DNA from: JAJCYL01 sp040222875
GTDB taxonomy: Bacteria > Bacteroidota > Bacteroidia > Cytophagales > Cyclobacteriaceae
DNA: 64,000 bases
Assembly: GCA_040222875.1 (NCBI GenBank)
Contig: JAVKCG010000053.1
Location: 248,001-312,000 of the forward strand
Direction: 5' to 3'
The notes beneath the pieces are model-generated. The model was not told where the DNA came from and did not search any database. It saw nothing but the letters and a program-made list of their open reading frames with translations. Positions 9,415 to 17,807 of this stretch are shown here, in pieces (the first letter of the stretch is position 1; every line of letters starts with the position of its first letter). The position numbers were made by a program, and so were the translations under genes.

Positions 9415-10770
9415 ATGGCTAATAACGACTCCAAGGAGCTTAAAGCTTACATGTCTAAGATTCGGAAACGCAATAGCAACGAAACCGAATTCATACAAGC
9501 AGTTTATGAGGTGGCGCAAACTATCGTCCCTTATGTACAAGATCACAAGGAATATAAAGATGCTTTGATTCTCGAAAGAATGGCTGAGCCTGAAAGGGTC
9601 TTCATATTTAGGGTTCCGTGGATCGACGACAAAGGAAGGTTTCAAGTCAATAGAGGCTTCAGGGTTCAGATGAACAGTTCTATTGGCCCTTATAAAGGAG
9701 GGTTAAGGTTTCACCCTTCGGTGAATTTGAGCATCCTGAAATTTCTGGCTTTTGAACAGGTATTTAAGAATAGCCTCACCACCCTGCCAATGGGTGGGGG
9801 TAAGGGCGGTTCTGATTTCGACCCCAAAGGTAAAAGTGAAAATGAAGTGATGAGGTTTTGCCAAAGTTTCATGATCGAGTTGTGTAAGTACATTGGTGCA
9901 GATATTGATATTCCTGCTGGCGATATCGGTGTAGGCGGCCGGGAGATCGGTTTTATGTTCGGCCAATACAAGCGAATCAAAAATGAATTCCGAGGAGTTT
10001 TGACTGGCAAGCATGTCAACTTTGGCGGTAGCCTAATTAGACCTGAAGCCACCGGATATGGCTGTGTGTACTTCAGTAACGAAATGCTAAAAGTTAAGGG
10101 CGATAGTTTGAAGGGCAAGAAGTGCCTAATCTCAGGAAGCGGAAATGTAGCACAGTATGCTGCGGAGAAGATTACAGAATTAGGAGGAAAGGTTTTGACG
10201 TTCTCTGATTCTGGAGGATTTATATATGATAAAGATGGGATAAATAAGGAAAAGCTGGCCTTTGTAATGGAGCTTAAAAACAAAAAGCGTGGAAGGATTA
10301 GCGAGTATGTTGATAAATACAAAAAAGCGGAGTTCCACGCCAATTTACGTCCTTGGGATGTGCCGTGTGATCTGGCCTATCCATGTGCCACACAAAACGA
10401 ACTCTATGAGTTAGATGCTCAACACCTGATAAAAAATGGATGTAAAGGTGTTTTTGAAGGGGCTAATATGCCTTGTTTGCCAGAAGCTGTAGACCTTTTT
10501 CATAGTAAAAAAATAATGTTCTCACCTGGTAAAGCTTCCAATGCAGGCGGTGTTGCCACTTCAGGATTGGAGATGTCTCAAAATTCGCTGCGAATAGCAT
10601 GGTCCAGGGATGAGGTGGATTCGAGGCTAAAAACTATTATGAAAGATATCCATGATAGCTGCCTCAAATATGGCCGGGAGTCCAAAGACTATGTGAATTA
10701 TGTAAAAGGGGCAAACATTGCCGGATTTGTGAAAGTAGCTGACGCAATGCTTGCGCAGGGTCATGTTTAG
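9415..10770 (+). CDS. gdhA: NADP-specific glutamate dehydrogenase
   Basis: It catalyses reductive amination of 2-oxoglutarate to glutamate in ammonia assimilation. The catalytic region reads LPMGGGKGGSDFDPKG, with the active-site lysine in GGGKGG (about residues 122-127). The substrate-site motif PAGDIGVGGREIG and the Rossmann segment SGSGNVAQYAAEKI follow, and the late motif ANMP and SPGKASNAGGVATSGLEM are conserved. The length of 451 aa fits the hexameric small-subunit class. The ATG is preceded by an A-rich stretch without a Shine-Dalgarno. The gene stands alone, with no glutamate synthase nearby. Confidence 0.96.
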   Translation: MANNDSKELKAYMSKIRKRNSNETEFIQAVYEVAQTIVPYVQDHKEYKDALILERMAEPERVFIFRVPWIDDKGRFQVNRGFRVQMNSSIGPYKGGLRFHPSVNLSILKFLAFEQVFKNSLTTLPMGGGKGGSDFDPKGKSENEVMRFCQSFMIELCKYIGADIDIPAGDIGVGGREIGFMFGQYKRIKNEFRGVLTGKHVNFGGSLIRPEATGYGCVYFSNEMLKVKGDSLKGKKCLISGSGNVAQYAAEKITELGGKVLTFSDSGGFIYDKDGINKEKLAFVMELKNKKRGRISEYVDKYKKAEFHANLRPWDVPCDLAYPCATQNELYELDAQHLIKNGCKGVFEGANMPCLPEAVDLFHSKKIMFSPGKASNAGGVATSGLEMSQNSLRIAWSRDEVDSRLKTIMKDIHDSCLKYGRESKDYVNYVKGANIAGFVKVADAMLAQGHV

Positions 10771-10823
10771 TCGAAAAAGCCGGTAAAATTTTATTTCTTT
10801 GCGGCGATTTCAACTATTCAATT

Positions 10824-11225
10824 ATGAAACAATTTGCATTAATCTCAATTATCGCCCTTAGTATTGTTTCAAGTTGCTCAACCTCAACTGAGCCAACCGA
10901 GACGATTCTTGGTAAATGGCAAGCAGAGTGGGAAACTGATCCGGCATCTTTTCCTGAGGTAACAGATATGAAGAGCTTTAAGATGAATGGTGAGATCACA
11001 TTTTACCCGGATTCAGTTGAAATAAATGCTTTTGGTTTTGAAGGATGCATTTTTAGCGCTGATACTTTGAGGCATGCCCTCAAATGGGAAATCGAAAATG
11101 ATTCACTCCTAAATCTGATCAATGAAGATGACATTCAGGGGATGTCGTACACAATTAAGGAAGTATCTGGAGAATCTATCAGGTTGCAATTGATGGATGA
11201 TATTTTTCTTACGCTTAAAAAATGA
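10824..11225 (+). CDS. Hypothetical lipoprotein, lipocalin-like
   Basis: The first 18 residues form a lipoprotein signal ending in SIVSSC, so the mature protein should be anchored in a membrane facing the periplasm or cell surface. After a Ser/Thr-rich linker the sequence ILGKWQAEW starts a series of short alternating beta-strand-like segments, as in the lipocalin-like lipoproteins common in Bacteroidota. I do not recognise a specific family. It follows gdhA by 53 nt on the same strand. The next feature downstream is the promoter of the metX riboswitch, so it may be the last gene of its unit. Confidence 0.7.
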   Translation: MKQFALISIIALSIVSSCSTSTEPTETILGKWQAEWETDPASFPEVTDMKSFKMNGEITFYPDSVEINAFGFEGCIFSADTLRHALKWEIENDSLLNLINEDDIQGMSYTIKEVSGESIRLQLMDDIFLTLKK

Positions 11226-11232
11226 CCAATTG

Positions 11233-11263
11233 TTGTATTAAATAAGATGCAGACATACGTTTG
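11233..11263 (+). promoter_or_regulatory. Promoter of the SAM riboswitch-metX unit
   Basis: The -33 TTG lies at 11233-11235 and the exact -7 element TACGTTTG at 11256-11263, 20 nt apart. Transcription would start near 11268-11270, about 25 nt before the riboswitch aptamer. Confidence 0.72.
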
Positions 11264-11293
11264 CATTTCCAAGTCAATTATCATCGGTAATTG

Positions 11294-11398
11294 ATTTATA
11301 AAGAAGGGTGGAGAGACAAGGCTCTGAGAAACCCTAGCAACCTGATTGAAATTAAGGTGCTAATTCCTTCATCTCGATGAGTCGGGAGAAATATAAAT
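11294..11398 (+). promoter_or_regulatory. SAM-I (S-box) riboswitch upstream of metX
   Basis: The S-box core elements appear in the right order: GGTGGAGAGAC, the segment ending TAGCAACC, then AAGGTGCTAATTCC, and a closing arm GGGAGAAATATAAA. The closing helix P1 can form between ATTTATA (11294-11300) and TATAAAT (11392-11398). S-boxes bind S-adenosylmethionine and switch off methionine genes; the next gene is metX. A hairpin with a T-tract directly follows, which suggests control by premature termination. Confidence 0.88.
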
Positions 11399-11399
11399 T

Positions 11400-11453
11400 G
11401 ATTACGTATCTAAACGCTCCTTTTTGGGTAATAATACGTGATCTCAATTTTTT
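11400..11453 (+). terminator. Candidate riboswitch expression-platform terminator
   Basis: GATTACGTAT (11400-11409) pairs with ATACGTGATC (11434-11443) in a 10-bp stem with one G-U pair, followed after four bases by six T residues (11448-11453). It starts 2 nt after the P1 helix of the SAM aptamer and ends 27 nt before metX. The 24-nt loop is long, so the hairpin strength is uncertain. Confidence 0.6.
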
Positions 11454-11480
11454 AATGAGTTCGTTAACGTAGCTATTACA

Positions 11481-12497
11481 ATGGTTAATCATCATTCATG
11501 GACTAATAACAAGCCCTTTCAACTTGAGTCAGGTGCTACCTTACCAGAGGTTACACTGGCTTATTCAACTTTTGGAGAGTTAAGCCCAAACAGGGACAAT
11601 GTAATTTGGGTTTGCCATGCACTGACAGGTGGCTCAAACGTGAAGGAATGGTGGCCGGAAATTATTGGTAAAGGATGTCTATTTGATCCAACACACCATT
11701 TTATAATATGTGCAAATATGTTAGGCGGGTGCTACGGCTCCACCGGTCCTCTCAGCATCAACCCAAAGTCAGGATCTGAATACTTTCATGACTTCCCATT
11801 TATAACTAACCGGGATATCGTCAATGCTTTTGATCTCCTCAGAAAGCATTTGAATATCGAAAGGGTAAAAATAATTACTGGTGGAAGTATGGGCGGTCAA
11901 CAAGCCATAGAGTGGTGTGTAATCCAACCGGGAGTCTTTGAAAATCTTGTGGCATTAGCTACGAATGCCAGGCATTCACCGTGGGGCATTGCCTTTAATG
12001 AATCGCAGCGAATGGCGATTGAAGCTGATACTACATGGAGCCTAAACGAAGATAAGGCTGGGATGAAAGGAATGGAAGCGGCAAGGGCAATGGGAATGAT
12101 GTCTTATAGGTGCTATGCGAGTTATGAGTTAAAACAGACTGATTCGAACGATCCGAAGGATAATTTTAAAGCGTCATCTTATCAAAAATATCAAGGTGAA
12201 AAGCTAACAAAAAGATTCAATGCTTACACATATTGGACCCTTTCTAAGGCCATGGATTCGCATAACATTGGTAGAAACCGTGGTGGATTTGAGAAGGCAT
12301 TGGCACAAATTAAAGCCAGGTCCTTATTTATCGGAATTGATTCTGACCTATTGTTTCCAATTCAGGAACAGCAATTATTGAACACGCTAACTCCAAAATC
12401 TGAACTAGAAATTGTTACCTCTAAGTTTGGGCATGATGGTTTTTTGATCGAGATGGATGAGATATCGGCAATCATTAAGAAGCACCTGGACTTATGA
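11481..12497 (+). CDS. metX: Homoserine O-acetyltransferase
   Basis: This enzyme activates homoserine with acetyl-CoA in methionine synthesis. It is an alpha/beta hydrolase-fold protein: the family opening is PFQLESGATLPEVTLAYSTFG, the oxyanion region is CHALTGGSN, the nucleophile elbow is GGSMGGQQ (Ser about 136), the acid lies in GIDSDLLFP, and the catalytic His in KFGHDGFL near the end. The length of 338 aa is typical. An upstream SAM riboswitch indicates repression when SAM is plentiful. The sulfhydrylase metY, often the partner, is not adjacent. The gene ends tail to tail with the YceI gene, overlapping by 6 nt. Confidence 0.95.
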   Translation: MVNHHSWTNNKPFQLESGATLPEVTLAYSTFGELSPNRDNVIWVCHALTGGSNVKEWWPEIIGKGCLFDPTHHFIICANMLGGCYGSTGPLSINPKSGSEYFHDFPFITNRDIVNAFDLLRKHLNIERVKIITGGSMGGQQAIEWCVIQPGVFENLVALATNARHSPWGIAFNESQRMAIEADTTWSLNEDKAGMKGMEAARAMGMMSYRCYASYELKQTDSNDPKDNFKASSYQKYQGEKLTKRFNAYTYWTLSKAMDSHNIGRNRGGFEKALAQIKARSLFIGIDSDLLFPIQEQQLLNTLTPKSELEIVTSKFGHDGFLIEMDEISAIIKKHLDL

Positions 12498-13034
12498 TCC
12501 CGTCAAGCGGAATTCCATCTCAACAGTGACATCAACCTGATCAGCGACAGGCAAGAACAACAACCTTGGAGAGTCAATTTCGAAATCGGCGATGGTGATA
12601 TTGAACTTGGAGACTAGGTATATGCGGTCATTTTCCCGCATCATGCGCCCAGTGGCCTTTACTACATTAGTCACACCATGAATTGTTAGTTCACCTACAG
12701 TATTGACTTCCTGCACACCTTCAGCATTTGCATCAAAATCATAAACCTTACCAAAAAACTCAGCTTTTGGATACTCATCAGAATGCATGTAGTTCTCGTT
12801 AAAATGAGCATGCATCATTCCTCTATTAAATTCGAAAGACTTGATTTCCAGATCAAATAAAACGTACTGCGAAGCCATGTCGTAGTAGCTCACAACTTCT
12901 GAGTTTGACGCCTCCACATTTTCGAAGGGAGCTTCAGAGAAGAAATGTACTTCACCTTTTACGCCCTCAAACACTTGAGCTGCAAGCGTAATTGGAAGCG
13001 TAAATAATAATATGGCGAGAACACTTTTATACAT
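12492..13034 (-). CDS. YceI family periplasmic protein
   Basis: The YceI fold is a lipocalin-like beta-barrel that binds isoprenoid or other lipid ligands. A signal peptide is visible (MYKSVLAILLFTLPITLAAQ). Family features include the early GEVHFFSEAP, a central segment with YPKAEFFGKVYDFD, the conserved GELTIHGVTNVV, and the C-terminal SKFNITIADFEID. The length of 180 aa is typical. The ligand and role are unknown here. The gene is convergent with metX and overlaps its last 6 nt, so neither gene has room for a separate terminator. Confidence 0.9.
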   Translation of the reverse strand: MYKSVLAILLFTLPITLAAQVFEGVKGEVHFFSEAPFENVEASNSEVVSYYDMASQYVLFDLEIKSFEFNRGMMHAHFNENYMHSDEYPKAEFFGKVYDFDANAEGVQEVNTVGELTIHGVTNVVKATGRMMRENDRIYLVSKFNITIADFEIDSPRLLFLPVADQVDVTVEMEFRLTGS

Positions 13035-13239
13035 TTTTAGTTAGGAGCTTATGGGTTTAATACACTTTAATATATATCTACCCCTGTTTCATACATAAAT
13101 TTATTTAATTAACTAATGCCAAACGTTGCCAAATGCCAGTGACAGGATAGTCCATGACAAAATGTTGGTTGCTATCACCAAGCGTTGTTTTTATGAAGAT
13201 ACTGGTAAAATGGGGTTCTCAAGTTGTAATCTGAGGTGC

Positions 13240-15621
13240 TCAATCCAGCTTAATTACTGAAACTCCCGCACCCCCGCGTTCAACATGTTCATCTGTAATA
13301 CTCTGAATATAGCTGTAATCCTTTAAATAATTCCGGACAACCTCCCGTAAAATCCCATCCCCTTTGCCATGAATAATGCGCAGGTCATTAGCGCCAAGTA
13401 GCAAAGCCTCATCAATAAATTGGTCAAGTTTCGAGACAGCTTCCACAGCCCTGTTCCCTCGCAAATCTAACTCAGATCTGAAATTGGCTGCCCTCTGATC
13501 ATAATTAATCCCTTTCACCTTCGCAGATTTATTGTATGACTTTGGCTCAGGGGCACCAACTTTTTCCAGCCTTTTGATGTCTACCAGGGATTTAATTTCG
13601 CCAATTAGAACTTCGGCTTTCTTCCCTTTAACCTGCACCAATTCTCCAATTGTATCTTGCCCTGAAATTTTCACCTGATCCCCGGGAATCAGCTTACTAA
13701 TCTCTGATGGTAACACTTTTTTTCTCGATGAGCTATTCGATGTTTCCAGCTTCTGACGCTCATCATCTAATCGTTGTCGAATTTGTTTGGTTCTTGCTTT
13801 ATCTGCTTTAGCCTCCTGGATTTCTCGAATTGTTTGTTCAATTTTCTTATTTGAATCAGCAATAATGCGCTTAGCCTCATTTTTGGCATCCCTGATGATG
13901 GCCTTTTTTTCAGTCTCTAAATATTCTTTCAGGTCACGATAATCTTTTTGCTCTTTTTCAAACCACTTTTCTTTTTTGTTCAGTTCATCTGATTTCTCCC
14001 TGAATTTCGTTTTTTCAAATTCTAATTGATTGATAAGGGATTCAAACTTTACATGGGAATAACCAACTAAATTTTTTGCCCTGTTAATTACGTTTTTTGG
14101 AAAACCAATCTCCTGGGCAATTTCCAGTGCGAATGAGCTTCCGGGCTTGCCTGTTTCTAACTGATAAAGAGGGAGAAGTTTGTCAACGTCAAATCTCATA
14201 GCGCCATTAATGATTCCCGGTTTTTTCTCAGCGAGTTTCTTAAGGTTTGAATAATGCGTTGTAACAACTCCGAATGATTTCTGGTGGTTTAGTTGATCAA
14301 GTACGGCCTCGGCAATTGCTCCACCAAATTGCGGCTCAGTACCTGTGCCAAATTCATCAATTAAGAAAAGCGTTTTACCGTTAGCATGCTGTAAAAAAAA
14401 GCGCATGCTTTTTAGATGGGAACTGTATGTACTCAAGTCATTTTCGATAGACTGTTCATCACCGATATCAATAAAAAGTTGGTTAAATAAATAAAGGCTT
14501 GAACTTTCATCCACGGGTATTAAAAAACCACACTGAAGCATGTATTGCAATAAACCGATTGTTTTTAAGCTCACAGATTTACCCCCGGCATTAGGCCCCG
14601 AGATTACCAGTACTCGATCTTCGTCAGACAAATGAACATTTAGTGGTACTACCTCTTTACCAAGTTGATGGTGATGTAATAGCAATAGAGGATGTCTTGC
14701 ATTCTGCAGGCTGATCTTTGGATGTTTCGAAATCTGTGGAAGGCTGGCATGAATAGTTAGGGCAAATTTTGCTTTGGCCCGGATAAAATCTATCGTCCCT
14801 AAAAATTGATTAGCCTTTAGCAAGCCATCAATTGAAGGGCGAATCAGATCGCAAAGAGCAGTAAGGATCTTAATTATTTCCCGACGTTCCTGATACCTGA
14901 GATCGCTAATCTCATTATTAATTTCGATGATTTCAGTTGGCTCTATGTAAACTGTTTGTCCGGTTGCTGATTCATCTTGAATCACACCTTTCATGCGCCT
15001 TTTATTTTCAGCAACTACAGGTATTACCAATCTGCCAGAACGAACAGAAACGAGGGCATCATCCGGCGAAAAGCCCTGCTCCCTTGATTTTTTCAGGATC
15101 GATTCAATTGTTTTTCTAACTGATTTATCAAGCTTGCTTATGTCATTCCGGATTGTATTTAAATTGCCAGAGGCGTTATCTTTTATTTGGCCCCTATCAT
15201 CGAATTTCTCTTCTATCCAGTTGGTTATAGTGGTATCGAAATCAATTACAGCAGAAAGTTTGTGAAGCTGTGGATATTCCTCGGCGTTTTCCTGAAAAAA
15301 ACCGATGCAACCTTTCATCGTCCTAAGGGTGAGATAAAGTTGGTAGAGGTCTTCTTCTTTCAGGTAACTACCCGCTACTTTGATCGCTCTGAGATGTTTC
15401 GAAATGTCGAAAAAATTTGAAGCAGGAAAACTGGCCTCAGAGGCAAGTATCTGACAAAACTCGTTGGTTTGAAGCAGTAATTTTTCAATCAATCTTTTAT
15501 CCGAACAAAATTGAATTTTGTTAACGCATTCAGCCCCCAGTTCACTTTGGCAATTAACCCTTATCAATTCACGGATTTTATCAAAACCCAGCTTTTGTTC
15601 TATGTTCTCAGGATAAATCAA
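13240..15621 (-). CDS. mutS2: Endonuclease MutS2
   Basis: It is a MutS-family ATPase linked to suppression of recombination and, in other bacteria, rescue of collided ribosomes. The Walker A motif is GPNAGGKSVSLKT (about 340-352), the Walker B region is LFLIDEFGTGTEP, and a long charged coiled coil spans about 520-630. The C-terminal Smr nuclease domain (about 715-793) has LDLRGNRAVEA and RIIHGKGDGILRE. The mismatch-binding N-terminal domain of MutS is absent, as in all MutS2. The start is TTG at 15621: the sequence MIYPENIEQKLGFDKIR matches the family N-terminus and no in-frame ATG fits. It is divergent from the sensor kinase gene. Confidence 0.95.
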   Translation of the reverse strand: MIYPENIEQKLGFDKIRELIRVNCQSELGAECVNKIQFCSDKRLIEKLLLQTNEFCQILASEASFPASNFFDISKHLRAIKVAGSYLKEEDLYQLYLTLRTMKGCIGFFQENAEEYPQLHKLSAVIDFDTTITNWIEEKFDDRGQIKDNASGNLNTIRNDISKLDKSVRKTIESILKKSREQGFSPDDALVSVRSGRLVIPVVAENKRRMKGVIQDESATGQTVYIEPTEIIEINNEISDLRYQERREIIKILTALCDLIRPSIDGLLKANQFLGTIDFIRAKAKFALTIHASLPQISKHPKISLQNARHPLLLLHHHQLGKEVVPLNVHLSDEDRVLVISGPNAGGKSVSLKTIGLLQYMLQCGFLIPVDESSSLYLFNQLFIDIGDEQSIENDLSTYSSHLKSMRFFLQHANGKTLFLIDEFGTGTEPQFGGAIAEAVLDQLNHQKSFGVVTTHYSNLKKLAEKKPGIINGAMRFDVDKLLPLYQLETGKPGSSFALEIAQEIGFPKNVINRAKNLVGYSHVKFESLINQLEFEKTKFREKSDELNKKEKWFEKEQKDYRDLKEYLETEKKAIIRDAKNEAKRIIADSNKKIEQTIREIQEAKADKARTKQIRQRLDDERQKLETSNSSSRKKVLPSEISKLIPGDQVKISGQDTIGELVQVKGKKAEVLIGEIKSLVDIKRLEKVGAPEPKSYNKSAKVKGINYDQRAANFRSELDLRGNRAVEAVSKLDQFIDEALLLGANDLRIIHGKGDGILREVVRNYLKDYSYIQSITDEHVERGGAGVSVIKLD

Positions 15622-15675
15622 TGTTGCTAAATCTCAAAACAATCAGCAATTTACGGCTGATTTCGGCATCACCGC

Positions 15676-17028
15676 ATGATTTTCAACAGGTTTTCAATTC
15701 TTCTGATTTTTAGACTTGCATTGGTTTTTTTAAACCTTGTAACTCTTGCAAAAATCTTTGGGCGGAGCGATCTTTTTTTCAATCAGGTAATACTCTATAT
15801 CATTTTGGCAATTCAGATGTACGAATTGCTTCACTTCGTAACCCGCACCAATCGGGATTTGACAAAATTTATAATGTCGATTAAAGAAGCGGATTTCACA
15901 GCTTCGTTTACAGGTGGTCCCAGAGACAAATCTTATAAGCATTTATACGAAAGTTTCAGGGAAATTCTTGAAACAATAAGGAAGTCAAAATTTGAAAAAG
16001 AAGCCCAGTACCAATATTTACAAACTATCATCGATCGAATCAATATTGGAATAATTTCAATTGACGATAATGGCAATATTGAGTTGATGAACAAAAAATC
16101 TCAGGAAGTATTGCAGGTGCCGTATGTGAAATCCTGGCAATTGCTAAAAAACGCAAACACGAGATTTTTCGAAGAAGTTGGAGAGTTTAAGAATGAAGAA
16201 AACCGACTTGTTGAAGTGCCTGTTGATGGCGTAAATAAGCAGCTAACTGTGAATGTAACTGAGGTGAAAGTTATGAACAGAGCTGTCCGGGTAATCACTT
16301 TTAAAGACATTAAAAGTGAATTAGAACGAAAGGAAATTGAGGCATGGCACAAGTTAATTCGAATTTTAACCCACGAGATTATGAATTCGGTGACGCCCAT
16401 TACTTCACTGACAGACACAATGACAAGGATGCTGGAGAAAGTAGCTGACGATCGAAAGTCCTTAAAGGAAATTGATTCAGAAACCGTTGATGACTTAAGG
16501 TTTTCAATCTCTACAATTCACAATCGAAGCGAGGGGCTTTTACATTTTGTAAATGATTACAGAAAGTTGACCAAAGTGCCTCAGCCAGTGTTGGTTGATA
16601 TGAAATTGGCAGATATAGTTAGAGGCGTGGTGAGGTTAATGGAGACTGAATTAATGAAATCCCAAATAGAAGTTTCCATTTTTTTAGATGACACTCTTAT
16701 GGTGCAGGTTGATCTGAAATTGATTGAACAGGTGTTAATTAATTTAATTACAAACGCCATACATGCATTAGAAGAAACCTCAAAGCCATCACTGATTTTA
16801 AAGTCAGAAGTTGATGGAGAAAACAGAAATACTTTACAAATTATAGACAACGGAGCGGGAATAGACGCAGATAAAATCGAGAAAATTTTTGTGCCATTCT
16901 TTTCAACAAAAGAAAACGGATCGGGAATTGGGCTGAGCCTTTGTCAGCAAATTATGAACTTGCACCAAGGCCATATTGAAGTGCAATCTGAAAGTGGCCG
17001 GGGAACGACATTCCGCTTAATCTTTTGA
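15676..17028 (+). CDS. PAS-containing sensor histidine kinase (NtrY-like)
   Basis: Two N-terminal membrane segments (about 5-25 and 35-56) with almost no loop between them are followed by a linker, a PAS-like domain (about 105-215), the phospho-acceptor helix with LTHEIMNSVTP (His about 233), and a HATPase domain. The N box is LINLITNAIHAL, and the G boxes are IDNGAGID and GSGIGLSLCQQI. The HEIMNS form of the H box is common in NtrY-type kinases of Bacteroidota. No response regulator lies beside it, so the partner is unknown. The gene is convergent with the ECF sigma gene, 17 nt apart. Confidence 0.9.
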   Translation: MIFNRFSILLIFRLALVFLNLVTLAKIFGRSDLFFNQVILYIILAIQMYELLHFVTRTNRDLTKFIMSIKEADFTASFTGGPRDKSYKHLYESFREILETIRKSKFEKEAQYQYLQTIIDRINIGIISIDDNGNIELMNKKSQEVLQVPYVKSWQLLKNANTRFFEEVGEFKNEENRLVEVPVDGVNKQLTVNVTEVKVMNRAVRVITFKDIKSELERKEIEAWHKLIRILTHEIMNSVTPITSLTDTMTRMLEKVADDRKSLKEIDSETVDDLRFSISTIHNRSEGLLHFVNDYRKLTKVPQPVLVDMKLADIVRGVVRLMETELMKSQIEVSIFLDDTLMVQVDLKLIEQVLINLITNAIHALEETSKPSLILKSEVDGENRNTLQIIDNGAGIDADKIEKIFVPFFSTKENGSGIGLSLCQQIMNLHQGHIEVQSESGRGTTFRLIF

Positions 17029-17045
17029 ATCCGAATTTAGGGGTT

Positions 17046-17621
17046 TCAACGATTTTCATCAGGATTGAGATATGGGTCCAATGAGGCCCGTAGCTTTCTT
17101 AAGGCAATGACCATTTGGTTCTCGACAGTTTTTATTGAGATATCCAATTCTGCAGCAATTTCTTTGTATGAGAGTCCGGCATTTCTACTCAAATCAAAAA
17201 TGATTTTACATTTTTTAGGGAGCAGGTCAATTGCAGCGGCCACTTTACCTTCAAGTTCGTTGTATCGCAGGTCGTCGTCAACATCAGTTAAACCAGCAAT
17301 TTCATGTTTTGAGATATCATCTTTAGCCTGATCTTTTGGAAGCTGAAGCTTAAGATAATTGATGGACTTATTTCTGACTGCGGTGTATAAATATGCCTTG
17401 CAGGATGTTGTGATCGTCATTGAAGACCTCTTTTCCCAGAGGTAAACAAAAACCTCCTGAACTATTTCTTCAGATATGGAGGGCTCTCTTACGAATTTCA
17501 ACCCGTATCTGCATAAATCGGCATAGAAAGCATAGAATAAATGCTCATAAGCCTCATGGTCTCCTTTAGAGAGTTTCTTGAGCAACTGCGTTTCTTGCTC
17601 CTGGGTTAGGTGGTAAGGCAT
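17046..17621 (-). CDS. ECF sigma factor (FecI-like, Bacteroidota sigma-70 family 1)
   Basis: It is predicted to direct RNA polymerase to alternative promoters. Region 2 (about 20-90) includes LCRYGLKFVREPSISEEIVQ, followed by VFVYLWEKR, typical of the phylum's FecI-like sigma factors. Region 4 (about 130-180) carries the helix-turn-helix LSYKEIAAELDISIKTVENQ. The length of 191 aa is normal. Such factors usually sit beside a FecR-type anti-sigma gene and a SusC/SusD pair; none is present here. The gene is separated by a terminator from the upstream serine-hydrolase-like gene. Confidence 0.9.
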   Translation of the reverse strand: MPYHLTQEQETQLLKKLSKGDHEAYEHLFYAFYADLCRYGLKFVREPSISEEIVQEVFVYLWEKRSSMTITTSCKAYLYTAVRNKSINYLKLQLPKDQAKDDISKHEIAGLTDVDDDLRYNELEGKVAAAIDLLPKKCKIIFDLSRNAGLSYKEIAAELDISIKTVENQMVIALRKLRASLDPYLNPDENR

Positions 17622-17660
17622 GGTTTAAAAGAGAAATTTACTCATGATATGGTTGTACAT

Positions 17661-17701
17661 AAAAAAAGACGCCGACCTTAGAATATGTCGGCATCTTTTT
17701 T
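17661..17701 (-). terminator. Intrinsic terminator of the beta-lactamase-fold gene unit
   Basis: GCCGAC (17671-17676) pairs with GTCGGC (17687-17692), and the flanking A-run and T-run extend the hairpin. Both strands show a T-tract, so it could work in both directions. On the minus strand it lies about 107 nt after the stop at 17808 and before the sigma factor gene. Confidence 0.75.
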
Positions 17702-17807
17702 CCACTATCAACCAAACCTAAATGAGCTTATTTAAAACATTGCTTTTACACAATGAGCTTTTCGGTATTAAGATCAAAACGCAATTTTTGACAAAAAAGT
17801 TGCTTGG

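Noticed and set aside
9711..10343. Long open frame (210 codons) on the minus strand opposite gdhA
   Set aside because: It lies fully inside a well-conserved gene, its product is Ser/Pro/Leu-rich without any recognisable domain, and it has no promoter. It is a by-product of the codon use of gdhA.
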